Below, piece by piece: positions 23,201-31,900 of a stretch of 46,725 bases of DNA (the stretch's first letter is position 1; every line of letters begins with the position of its first letter). Origin of the DNA: a virus; IMG/VR virus record IMGVR_UViG_3300025383_000040, positions 1 to 46,725 of that record; one strand, 5' to 3'. Below the pieces are notes generated by a model. That model did no database searches, was not told where the DNA came from, and saw only the letters and a list, made by a program, of their open reading frames with translations. Position numbers and translations under genes: made by a program.

Positions 23201-23271
23201 CCAGAAATCTTCATATACATGTTTTTAATAGGTTGCCAAACACCGCTAACCTTAATATATGAGTTACCCAT
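20215..23271 (-). CDS. Tail fibre with FN3 domains, FTPF repeats and C-terminal Hint-like domain
   Basis: A 1018-residue protein. Residues 1-45 hold three short repeats of the YMKISGAWTPIKNA type. Several fibronectin-III domains follow up to about 760. Residues 762-860 are an FTPF(S/A/G) repeat tract. The last 155 residues look like a Hint (hedgehog/intein) domain: ARTTEGVIPLSSIKLGDKV, then FTKEHLILI, NVAKGDYVW and YYSNDILCYDS near the end. Hint domains cleave or splice proteins, but the usual first Cys is not at the expected place, so activity is uncertain. AAAGGA precedes the ATG. It is a distal fibre, likely surface-facing. Confidence 0.8.
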   Translation of the reverse strand: MGNSYIKVSGVWQPIKNMYMKISGAWTPIKNAYMKVGGAWTNVFAQSRIPTIKSKVTISTNSSNYPATLTGTNYNWSDSVSDITSLTYVFQVSSDGTNFGAIGSPLTISNPAQGSSTSVQYALQTTDFLSTYPNSSYFNFVVTATAKDQQTGVSVSDSVQVTPPQGPGQITDLSASDVGMNRPWNNGAIQVSWSAPPSNGNAIDYYLVEYQPYGSSSWYQAGTTKSTSYLWTGLTAGFQYYMRATAHNGGGLATPSGASNLITVTTVPNSPTAISADSNLDKQTNVYFATVPDGQNGGYPISYYTATAPASLYQVVAVSKTGQTSPINLTGLGNNGYQLSAYVTATNANGTSANSSSVYFTPQAPYHNPITITTTTPVGTSDGFKFSITNSNYSSYSWLFTFTGGTTSGPGPFYSYGQYSGPTYNPSTGYYDVVVTNVVAGGYATLKIDAYDPGYGSLEGEVSVTGYTKPGPATFIPHYGTGIGSTTSTSQGYMTISSVGATSINYWVYYGSHGTGVTGYGTDISYTAMDSGTITGSSGTYYFPQNGYYIVQAQGLNDYGGVGTRVASDVSNRNWFWGPIYQAPTAGAPTLISATPNSTSSTQASLTISYTAGSNASSYNAYINGVLDGNTSGTTYTFSGLVPNQTVSWRIVSVNSAGTEGGSISGSATTPPFVQITAGPPTNVQLSFDGVSTVTLTWTAGTNATGYSVYINSFSSPDGATSTTSYVYTGAYAGETLTWKIVSGYNGQAGGSASGTYIVTTGGGTFTFAPFSFTPFSFTPFSFTPFSFTPFAFTPFGFTPHFSFTPFAFTPFGFTPHFSFTPFGFTPFGFTPHFSFTPFGFTPFGFTPHFSFTPFAFTYGSSLDLAISARTTEGVIPLSSIKLGDKVLTSNIDSYIDYDALSLWQDKNVEVYGNELVEVADIVNRKTDVVVIINDEYFTKEHLILINRDKIMSFVNSDNVAKGDYVWSYNNQSWTEVNKVQVIEDSSYDLISIKVEPNRPYYSNDILCYDSYVGEKNV
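20698..20979 (-). repeat. In-frame 48-bp minisatellite (FTPF repeats)
   Basis: The coding DNA repeats in 15-bp units (FTPFS, FTPFA, FTPFG) and a 48-bp higher unit that encodes FTPFxFTPFGFTPHFS, present four times. The tract is aromatic and proline-rich, with no charge. Close copies at the DNA level suggest recent expansion and possible length variation by slippage or recombination. Confidence 0.85.
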
Positions 23272-23280
23272 TTATATCCT

Positions 23281-26200
23281 TTACGCTACGCTAAAGATGA
23301 TATCTCCATCACGACCTACAGAGGAATAATTTCCTCCAGTTATCTGAGTTGATGTAGAACCACTATAGTAAAAAGCTTTTCCTCTGCTAATTCTACCATA
23401 TGAATCTGCCATAAGTACAGCGGAGATATCATTGTAAGATAAATCGTAGTGTGGATTGGTATCTATTGCTGCACTCTTAATATAAACAACTCCTGAGTTG
23501 GCATCAAGTGTTAATGAAGCTTGAATTGAAGATCCATTTTTAGCAACAATATTTACTCCACCCCCAGAAGATCCCGTTGTTACTCCTAGGTAACCGCCAT
23601 AGCTAGATGTGTTATCTCCCATATAAAGAGCAGAAGATCCTGAAGCTTGAGATGGGCTTCCCGTAAAATAAGACCCTGAAAGCCCAGTGCTTACTGATCC
23701 TCCACCGTAGCTGTATGGCAAAATTTGAGCAGACTTCAATTGCATAGATGTATCTGAGAATAAAATGGCATTTCCTGAAGCACCACCATTATTCATAGTA
23801 ATGTTTGAGCCATTGATTGTTGCACCAACCATTGTTACTAATCCCGTGGAATCTACGGTAAAGTTACTTCCTGCATAGATTACTGTATCTCCAGCATATG
23901 TTGGGTTCTTTATTCCTGCAGAATAGTTGGTATTGCTTACTGTTCCCGATATAGTTAAAGATTTTGCTGAGGAGTCTAGAACAAACTGACCTGATGAATC
24001 TGCAATCTGACTTGAATTAACTATCCACCCGCCAATATTTGCAGAGGTTGTTGAAAGTGTATATGTTCCATTTGTTAGGATAGAGGTTGATCCGTTTGAA
24101 CCTAAAGCTGTAATACCTAGTTCACCAAAGTTTACGCTTCCAGTTGTATTAGCGACAAGGCCTGCATACAAAGATCCGCCACTTTGAATATGTACGCTAC
24201 CTGCAAATGATCCGCTTTGAGCAGTAATTTTTCCATTAATATCTGCCCCTGTTGCTTTCATTGCACCATTGGAGTCTACCGTAAAGTTACCACCACCGAC
24301 ATTAATGGTTCCACCATAAATGTTTAAATTGCTTGCATTTACTACACCTGCGGGAGTTACACTAAATTTTGCATTACCGTCATAATTGCCTGATGTATCA
24401 GCACCTGCCCAAAAAGCATACGGACCTGATGCTGAAAGCCCTGTGTAATTATTTCCCGATATGTGCAAGTCATTTTGTATTGTTGATGAGCCTACAAGCC
24501 AATCTGCAATTTGAGCTTTTTGAGTATAAAGAGTTATGTTGTTTGATCCTGTGCCATCTCCATAAAGAGTTGTCGTGGGATTACCATTGTTGTCATAAGC
24601 ATAAATTCCAGTTTTATTAATAAGAACTCTTGGGCCAGTTGTAGGTGAAGCACCCGCCAAAATAGATCCGTCTGTTGAAAATGCTACTGGGTTTTGAATT
24701 AAAGATAAGTTTCCAGGATTCAGTGGTGTAACTATTTGTTGTGCAGAGTTTAAAGAGTAGCCACCAAAATCATCATAGTATCTAACTAATAAATATGTAG
24801 GGCTGTAGAAGTTAGAATAAACATTTGCTGGACTTCCTCCAGAGTAAACTAATACATAGAAGGTATAGGTGCCAGATGCTTGCTGAGTTAAAGAATTATT
24901 TAATGTTACCTGATTGCCAGATACTGATACAACATAAGTATTGTTTGGAATTCCTGGGCCAAGTACAAAATACCCGACAGGGATTGGTACATTTGTATTT
25001 CCGTCATTATCTGTTGCTGAGCTTACAGTCAGAGTTTTACTTCCTGATGCCCCACCTGAAACATAAGTTGCAGTCATGTTATCTGGAGGGTTAGCAGGTG
25101 ATGTTCCCCAATCTGTTGCTTTTTGATAAATTTCTGCATATGTTGCAGAAGATGGAAGGTTGAATGAAACAGTGTATCCATCTGAGACTGCTAGTGCTGT
25201 AAACACTGGAGTTATATTTGCAAGGCCATTTACTCTTGCTGGTACGTTAAATGATATTCCATTTGATCTATTATCTACAGAGCTTGCAGATACAATTGTT
25301 CCAGTGAAGGAGCTGTAGTAAGCACCAAACTGTGCATAAAGGTTTGCCTTTGTTATCTTATAAGTTTGATTAAGGTTATTTGTTCCATCTGGGAAGAAGT
25401 AAAAAGTTCCAGTAGCATTGTTAGGTGCAGTTAAAGTTACTATAAATCTAACTCCCGCATTTGCTGCTGGTTTAGTATAGCTAATTATAATATCACTACC
25501 GCTCCATGCTGCTGATGCTGCTGTTAAATCAGTTGGAGGAGTAGTGTTAACAATTTGTATTGGAGCTGGGGTTACTACCGATGCAGCAGAATAAGCTGTA
25601 TATGTTCCTATCTTATCTGTGAATCTTGCCTTAACCCATCTTTGTTGAACATCAGATGTTGTTATAACTGCAGGGTTTACAGTGTCTAGATAGACTTGTC
25701 TATATGTAACACCTGTAGGTTCAGTTGCACTTGCAGAAATATACTCTTCAATAGATATATAATTAAAGTTTGGTTGACTTGGGGTTGTATATGAAACAGT
25801 ATAACCATTAGTTATTGGAGACACAGTAATGGTTGGCACAGGCAATCCACTATTATAAGCTGGCCCAGTAATTGTTGCTATATCTCCTGCATTGCCAAAC
25901 GCATCAATTGCTTGGACACTAATACTTGAAAAGCTTGTTTGCGGGAACCCAAAGTAGTGTTGGTTTGCAGTTCCTGTAAATACATAAGACTGATGAGTTG
26001 TTGATAGGTTTATATTTGCATTGTTGACAGTGTAAGCTCTACCACCTGAAGGAGTTAAGATAATATTAAATGCTGAAACGAATTGATTGCTTTGTACCGA
26101 TGGGTCAAAATCAAAAGTAATGCTTAAGTCAGATCCGCTCCATGCTGCTGCAAGGTTTGCAATTGAAGAAGGCTTTAGGGATGGAACGCCATTTCCTGGG

Positions 26201-27243
26201 TTGTTATTTTTTAAAGATGAAGCAATATGATAAGCATTTCCTGCCCATGTTCCATCATCATACCAATAGTTTGTTGGGTTGATATAGATACCATTTTTAG
26301 TTCCCGCTGGAGTGCCTGTTGTTGGGCTATTTACAGGGTTAACACCCTTACCAATTACAACACCTCCTGCTGTTACTAACCCTGCAAAGTATGCCTTACC
26401 TGTTGAAGCATCAATCCAAAATTCTTTTGCTCCTGCATTAAATCCAGCTAGCCCAGTCTGATTAAGGATAACTCCAGTCCCAGTTGTTGTGCCATTAACG
26501 ACATCAAAAGCACCTGAATTAATTGGAAATGTTCCAGCAAACAAAGATCCACCAGAAAGCTGGATATCTGTATTAGAGTTTTGTGTAGAAAAGTTTCCAC
26601 CACTAGGTGCAACGTTGGGAGTATTAATTGTAATTGGCGTTGAGTTTGAAGACTTAACAATAGTGCCGTCTGCTTGTGTTGTTACAGAATAAATTTGGAC
26701 TTGATATGTTTGGTTTGGCTCAAGACCAGTTACAGTTAATCCCTGCCTTGTAGATGCTGACAGATCACTTGGCGGAGGAGTTGTTGTTCCTGGAGTTAAA
26801 GCTGTATTTGATCCTGCTCCAGAAGATGGGCCAACTGTAGCACCATTTGCAGAACTACCTATACTGCTTCCAGATGATACCGATCCACCCTGATTGCTTG
26901 ATGTTCCCTGTTGCTGTTGGCTTTGAGTAATGGCTGCCTTTGGCATTTTAATTAAATCGAATGTCTGACCATTTACATAGTGTGTTTGAGTGCCCGAAGT
27001 AGAACCATTTTTAGGAGTTACATTTAAATAATAATTTACGCCTGCAGTCAATCCACTTACAGCAAAGGACTCTTTAGCCCCAACGTTTGCTTTAACATTA
27101 AATGTTTTTGTTACTATTTGAGTAAAATCTTGAGATGTAAATGCTACTACATAAGAGGTTACATTTGAGGGTCTAAGAAAGGAAACTGTAGCTGTATTTG
27201 CTGATACAGATACGCTAATATTTGATATTGTGCCTACAGCCAT
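23281..27243 (-). CDS. Large minor tail/fibre protein with FN3 domains
   Basis: A 1320-residue protein. The N-terminal domain (residues 1-95, with SNVTSYVVAF and TAGVNYYLNVTP) is fibronectin-III-like, and more such domains follow in the first 800 residues, separated by Ser/Gly linkers. From about 880 the pattern changes to IADWLVGSSTIQ, GNFTVDSNGAMKATGADING and KITAQSGSFAGSV, as in the C-terminal parts of host-specificity (J-like) tail proteins. The end YYSGSTSTQITGGNYSSVGR resembles a tip domain. It starts with MAVG after an AAAGGGG site. It probably forms a side or central fibre for host adsorption. Confidence 0.75.
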   Translation of the reverse strand: MAVGTISNISVSVSANTATVSFLRPSNVTSYVVAFTSQDFTQIVTKTFNVKANVGAKESFAVSGLTAGVNYYLNVTPKNGSTSGTQTHYVNGQTFDLIKMPKAAITQSQQQQGTSSNQGGSVSSGSSIGSSANGATVGPSSGAGSNTALTPGTTTPPPSDLSASTRQGLTVTGLEPNQTYQVQIYSVTTQADGTIVKSSNSTPITINTPNVAPSGGNFSTQNSNTDIQLSGGSLFAGTFPINSGAFDVVNGTTTGTGVILNQTGLAGFNAGAKEFWIDASTGKAYFAGLVTAGGVVIGKGVNPVNSPTTGTPAGTKNGIYINPTNYWYDDGTWAGNAYHIASSLKNNNPGNGVPSLKPSSIANLAAAWSGSDLSITFDFDPSVQSNQFVSAFNIILTPSGGRAYTVNNANINLSTTHQSYVFTGTANQHYFGFPQTSFSSISVQAIDAFGNAGDIATITGPAYNSGLPVPTITVSPITNGYTVSYTTPSQPNFNYISIEEYISASATEPTGVTYRQVYLDTVNPAVITTSDVQQRWVKARFTDKIGTYTAYSAASVVTPAPIQIVNTTPPTDLTAASAAWSGSDIIISYTKPAANAGVRFIVTLTAPNNATGTFYFFPDGTNNLNQTYKITKANLYAQFGAYYSSFTGTIVSASSVDNRSNGISFNVPARVNGLANITPVFTALAVSDGYTVSFNLPSSATYAEIYQKATDWGTSPANPPDNMTATYVSGGASGSKTLTVSSATDNDGNTNVPIPVGYFVLGPGIPNNTYVVSVSGNQVTLNNSLTQQASGTYTFYVLVYSGGSPANVYSNFYSPTYLLVRYYDDFGGYSLNSAQQIVTPLNPGNLSLIQNPVAFSTDGSILAGASPTTGPRVLINKTGIYAYDNNGNPTTTLYGDGTGSNNITLYTQKAQIADWLVGSSTIQNDLHISGNNYTGLSASGPYAFWAGADTSGNYDGNAKFSVTPAGVVNASNLNIYGGTINVGGGNFTVDSNGAMKATGADINGKITAQSGSFAGSVHIQSGGSLYAGLVANTTGSVNFGELGITALGSNGSTSILTNGTYTLSTTSANIGGWIVNSSQIADSSGQFVLDSSAKSLTISGTVSNTNYSAGIKNPTYAGDTVIYAGSNFTVDSTGLVTMVGATINGSNITMNNGGASGNAILFSDTSMQLKSAQILPYSYGGGSVSTGLSGSYFTGSPSQASGSSALYMGDNTSSYGGYLGVTTGSSGGGVNIVAKNGSSIQASLTLDANSGVVYIKSAAIDTNPHYDLSYNDISAVLMADSYGRISRGKAFYYSGSTSTQITGGNYSSVGRDGDIIFSVA

Positions 27244-27257
27244 TTTTTACCCCTTTC

Positions 27258-28154
27258 TTATAACAACTGGATATAATATTCAATATCCAGAGGTACCCCA
27301 TAATTTTTTGCTATCGGTGTATTAAGTGAAGACTTACTAATAATAAAATCACTAGATCCCAATTCTTTTGTTACAGAAGCTTTAATAGCATCAATTGTTA
27401 CAACTGCACTTCCGTCTGTCTGTATTGATATTGAGTTAACCGTATTAGTCCAGTGGATTCCTGGAGGGAATGGGGCAGACAATACTTGATATCCATCATT
27501 ATTTTGTAATGTATATGTAAATGGATATTGATTCCCGTATGTATCTGTAAGGGTTACAGTTAGCGTTCCAGCAACTGTATTGTATGCAAGGATCTGCAAT
27601 GTATCAAGATCAGAGTATCCTAGCATGTTAATGTTATATGTATTATTTTGATATGTAGTATTTGGCAGCAGCTCTACTGAATACCCGCCGATTCTTGGAG
27701 AGTTTGACCCTTGCGGAATAAATCCAGTTACTAGCACATTGCCTGCTGTAGCTGTCCAGTTAGAAAGGTCGAAGAAATCTGTTAATATGTTATTGCTTCT
27801 ATTAGCAATATCGGTTGCTCTATCTTCAGGGTATATTCCAACCTCATATATATTGGCATACATGTTTGCTGGCATTTCTGCCCTTACAACAATCATGTCT
27901 GGAGATGTAGGGGTGGCTGATTGAAAAGTTTTTAGAGTAACTGGGAATCTAAGTGTTTCAAAGTTTAACTCTAAATCGTTCACGCTTGGCGTACCTTGAA
28001 TTGCTCCTACAGCCATGTGTGAGGCCCAGTTGTTTTTAATGCCACAAAGGTACTGAAGAAGAACCTTCCTACCATTAGAGGTAATTAGGTTTTCAGATCT
28101 TCCAATTTCTTGGCCATTTTGCTTAAATACATATGTACCTTTAAATTGTGAAAT
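27258..28154 (-). CDS. Minor tail protein, probable AUU start
   Basis: The first ATG (28016, MAVGAIQGTP) lies inside an open frame that continues 46 codons upstream without ATG, GTG or TTG. The extra part reads SQFKGTYVFKQNGQEIGRSE, then NLITSNGRKVLLQYLCGIKN and NWASH, a typical N terminus of phage tail proteins. The frame closes at a TGA (28161-28163). ATT at 28154 follows AAAGGCGGTGA, one base off a perfect Shine-Dalgarno, with nine bases from its core. I take ATT as the start (298 residues). The gene overlaps the end of the upstream gene by 14 bases. It is probably a baseplate or fibre-adaptor protein. Confidence 0.7.
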   Translation of the reverse strand: MSQFKGTYVFKQNGQEIGRSENLITSNGRKVLLQYLCGIKNNWASHMAVGAIQGTPSVNDLELNFETLRFPVTLKTFQSATPTSPDMIVVRAEMPANMYANIYEVGIYPEDRATDIANRSNNILTDFFDLSNWTATAGNVLVTGFIPQGSNSPRIGGYSVELLPNTTYQNNTYNINMLGYSDLDTLQILAYNTVAGTLTVTLTDTYGNQYPFTYTLQNNDGYQVLSAPFPPGIHWTNTVNSISIQTDGSAVVTIDAIKASVTKELGSSDFIISKSSLNTPIAKNYGVPLDIEYYIQLL

Positions 28155-28932
28155 TTCCAGTCACCGCCTTTGATGTACCATTAGGATAAACTACACTAAC
28201 ACTGTAAGTATAAGCTCCTGAGAAAATTTTACCAGACATTGGGTATATACTAAAATATCTGGTTGCATCTGAGGTTGCAGCTTCGTTATAGTCCATTGTA
28301 GCTTTACCATTGCTATTTGCTTGGTTTGCACCTTTAATCTTAACTAAATATGAAGTAGCTCCTGCAAGCTGACCCCATGTCAGTTCAATAAGATTTGCTG
28401 TCTTGTGTGCAACAGTAACTGCAACTGTTTGAAGTTTAGCCTGATTAGTAGAAGCTGTGCCTCCCAAACCTTTACCTCCCGCTGCTGATCCTGAACCTGA
28501 ACCTCCTACTGAACTTGCACCCTGAGAAGTTACTGGGGTCACAACATACTCATATGTTATTGGACCATCAGACTGAACATCATCCGATCCTGGATCAAAC
28601 GTTACATAAACATTTATGGATGTTGATGTTGTACTTGGCACGTATTCAGTAGCATTATTATCTGCATAATCCCAATACAGGTTAGTTGGTGGGTGAAGTG
28701 TGGATACCTCTTTTGAAGGTTCTGGCAAAGTTATTGATGCATCTTGAGGGTTTAGATAAGTATATCTTTTTAGTAAATTCGCATACTCTAAATCAGATAA
28801 AACAACAATTTCTCCATAATAATCCATCTTGTATTTTGGATTATTTCTTGGATCACTCTCAGCAATGTAGAGAGTTTTACGTTTTTGAACAGATGCAGAT
28901 CTACTACTAGCTGGTCTATTACTGTATGCCAT
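28141..28932 (-). CDS. Minor tail protein with FN3-like domain
   Basis: A 263-residue protein. Residues 1-75 are basic then mixed, including KTLYIAESDPRNNPKYKMDY and a helix DLEYANLLKRYTYL. A fibronectin-like beta domain starts near 85 (PPTNLYWDYADN), is broken by a Gly/Ser-rich insert GGSGSGSAAGGKGLGG, and resumes with ELTWGQLAGATSYLVKIKG. ATG at 28932 has GGAGG at a good distance; a start four codons earlier lacks one. It lies between the hub protein and the AUU-started gene, so a baseplate periphery role is likely. Confidence 0.65.
   Translation of the reverse strand: MAYSNRPASSRSASVQKRKTLYIAESDPRNNPKYKMDYYGEIVVLSDLEYANLLKRYTYLNPQDASITLPEPSKEVSTLHPPTNLYWDYADNNATEYVPSTTSTSINVYVTFDPGSDDVQSDGPITYEYVVTPVTSQGASSVGGSGSGSAAGGKGLGGTASTNQAKLQTVAVTVAHKTANLIELTWGQLAGATSYLVKIKGANQANSNGKATMDYNEAATSDATRYFSIYPMSGKIFSGAYTYSVSVVYPNGTSKAVTGNFTI
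28161..28171 (-). promoter_or_regulatory. Ribosome-binding site deciding an AUU start
   Basis: AAAGGCGGTGA on the minus strand, within the last codons of the upstream gene, differs from AAAGGAGGTGA by one base. It is placed six bases before ATT at 28154. CTG at 28160 is directly adjacent and too close to be used. Confidence 0.6.
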
Positions 28933-28946
28933 TTTGCCCTCCATTA

Positions 28947-28955
28947 ATTATATCA
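28947..28955 (-). promoter_or_regulatory. Extended -10 promoter (TGATATAAT)
   Basis: TGATATAAT on the minus strand in the gap between the hub gene and the FN3 gene. No obvious -35. The leader to the ATG at 28932 is short and contains GGAGG. Same nonamer as at 20203. Confidence 0.5.
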
Positions 28956-28956
28956 T

Positions 28957-31900
28957 TTAATAAACTATTGTACATACTACATACCCACCCAAAGATTTAT
29001 CGTTTGCACGAGATTGTAACTTTACAATATGAGGTCCAGAGCCTTCGGTAAATAATCCCATAGATATGTGATTATCTGCTGGATTAACTACTGATTGAGC
29101 AAACCCATAATCTACATTATCAAATGCAAATTCAACTAACGGAGCACCTTCTCCTGGCAACCAATATAACCAATTCTTTGCAGCATCATAGTAAATATTA
29201 TAAGGTGCAGGCAATCCGTTTGTACCCGACCCAGTTGAAGTAGGAGTTATATATCCTGTAGCAGTTGGAGTGTTAGTGCTCGGTGGAGTCACAGGAGGCG
29301 TAGTTGATGTTGTAGTTGGCGGAGCAGATGTAATTGGAGTCGTTGGAGTATTTGAAATTTGATTTAACGTTAGAATGGTTTCAAGTCCACTGTTAAATGT
29401 TTGCTTAACACCTTGAACAAAATAATTTGTATTTTGAATATTTTTTAAGTTGTAATCAATTGTAACAACATCCCCAATTTGTACTAATGGATTTCCATAT
29501 ATTGATATTTGAGTATCTCTACTAAATCCATCTAGTGCTCTAAAAATATTTCTTAGTATACCAATAGCAGCAGTTTTTGATTGAACCCAGTTAGAGTTAA
29601 TTGTAATACTTTCAGACATATTTGCTGGGTCAAAGACCTGACTAATTGACTGCTCTGCACTTAGCTGAATGGCATCGTTTGTATTTACCATAAATGATAC
29701 ATCTATGGAGTTAGTTGTATCTGGGGTTTTCTTTAGCCATATAGATGAAGGTGAGCTATTGATCACAGCAAATCTTCCTCTAAACCCTGAATGATATATA
29801 CCAGAGTAATTTAGTGCATCTTCATTAACAATAATATGATTTTGTACTTCCGCCGTAGTACCATTTGCTGTGGTAACTGGGCCAGGTGCACTGCCTTTTG
29901 CTGGTGTCCAGTAGTACCAAGAGTAGCTGATTGGGACTGGGTAAGCATTAATAGCTGGTGCAAGACTATACTGTACATCGTAATAGTTGATTCCCACAAC
30001 CATTGGTCTGGTCTGTAGCATGTAGTTGATTTCAAAAGTTTTATTTTTACTTGCTATAGTGTTTGCAAAGCTTTCTAATTCATAGTGGTATTGCTTTGTT
30101 GCACTATCTAGTGCAGTTTGACAAGCATAAATTTCTGTAAACGGTATAGATCCTATTGACCCAGCAACTGCACTATGGGCAAATATTCCAAATGTTCCTG
30201 TTGTATCAATAATTACATCTTGGGTTTGAATATTAATCTTATGCTTATTTAAATAGATTTCAAAAGCTGGACTCTTATATGACCCAGTTGCAGAGGTTAC
30301 AATAAATCTTTCTTCTGGTGGCAAAACAACAAACTTTAAATTGACCACTTTACCAAATTCTGCAAAAGGAGAATCAGATGGATATACATCAGATTGATTA
30401 AGTAGAGATGCTGTTACATCATAATATGGTACAGAAAGAAGGGATTGCTTTTCATCTTGATTTTTATAAACATATAAACGATATGAAGGTACGCTAACAC
30501 CTTTTTTATTTATTACTTTTTTCTGAAAGTCTTGTCTGATTTCTACATATACTGGATTTGCTCCATCTAAACCTACTACAATTCCCCCGCCTGCACCGTC
30601 ATTTGGAGTAACAGCATTTGGCCCTATAACCATTTTTGTAGAATATGTATGATAGTCATAGCTAACCTCATGGTTGCCAGAATCATCTTTAGGAACCAAA
30701 ATTGAATACTCACCTGGATTTGCAGGCATAATAATTTCATGGTTTGCAATTGTGCAATTTGATCCTGCAAGAATAGTTGCTTTTTCATCAAGGTCTGATT
30801 TATTGGTGATTATTTTGTGAGTTCTAACTGGACTATTAAATAAACCTCTTTGAACATTTGCAATCTTGCCCGTAGGATAATATTGTATCTGTCCTGTAAA
30901 ACCTGCTTCTGCAGAATATGTGGCTATCGCTGCCTTTAAATCATTTGAGTTGCTGATGATGCTACTATAAGTTCCAGTTGATATGGTCGGAGTTACAGAG
31001 CTTGGATTTGCATCCTGAGTTATAGTGAAAGAATATTCCTTATCAGCAAAGCTTACTATCTCACCTTCAATAATTGCATAGCCATCATGATCTACGCCCC
31101 ATTGTGTGAATGGATTAAGTACGTCATTTGGATCAAGATTAAAATAGTTTTGGGATATTGTATCTATATTGCTGTATAGATAGTTAAAGGTTAATGCGTC
31201 ATCTTTATCCAATGTCCAAAGAACGTCATTCTTATCAATAACTCTTACTGCAGTTGGCCCCTTTAACCCCGTGCCTGAAGGGTCTAATGTTTTATTATTT
31301 TGTGGAATCTTGTACTTAATCGTTGCCTGTCCGATTTTAGTTTTAATTGTTTCAGTATAAGTATCTGTAATAATATTTGGGCTAACCAAAAGAGTTTCAT
31401 TTTCTGGTGTGACCATAACTTTTGGAAGCGTAGAGTCATGAACAATTAAATCACTATTTTGATTACTTAAAATTTGATCAAGGTTCAAAAACTTCATTAC
31501 CCCATAAGTATCAATATATGCACCTATTTGATACGCTTCAAATATTTCACGAAGAACGTCAAACACTTTTTGCTGAGTGCTGTCACAATAAAAATAGGAA
31601 GCTATTATTGGCTGGCTATTAACATATGGACTTCCATTAATAGAAGTACTTCTTAAAGAAACTTTTCTCAAGCTATCATAATCATAATCTGTAAAACCAG
31701 ACATATCTAATATATTACTAATAACATTAAAGATATTTTCTGATTGACAAACATAATCCGTTGGAGACAAAAATTGTAGGTATTTTGTTATATCAAAAAG
31801 GTTAACCGTGACTTTTTCTATATCCTTATTGTCCCAGGACTCTGCGTACCAAACTCCACCAGGCAGCACTCTATCTGCGGGGGTGGTACCTGAAACAGCA

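Noticed and set aside
28150-28156. AAATTTC slippery-type heptamer in phase at the end of the FN3 tail gene
   Set aside because: A -1 shift there would add only about 20 residues and would not enter the next gene, which is in the +1 frame. The AUU start explains the downstream frame better.
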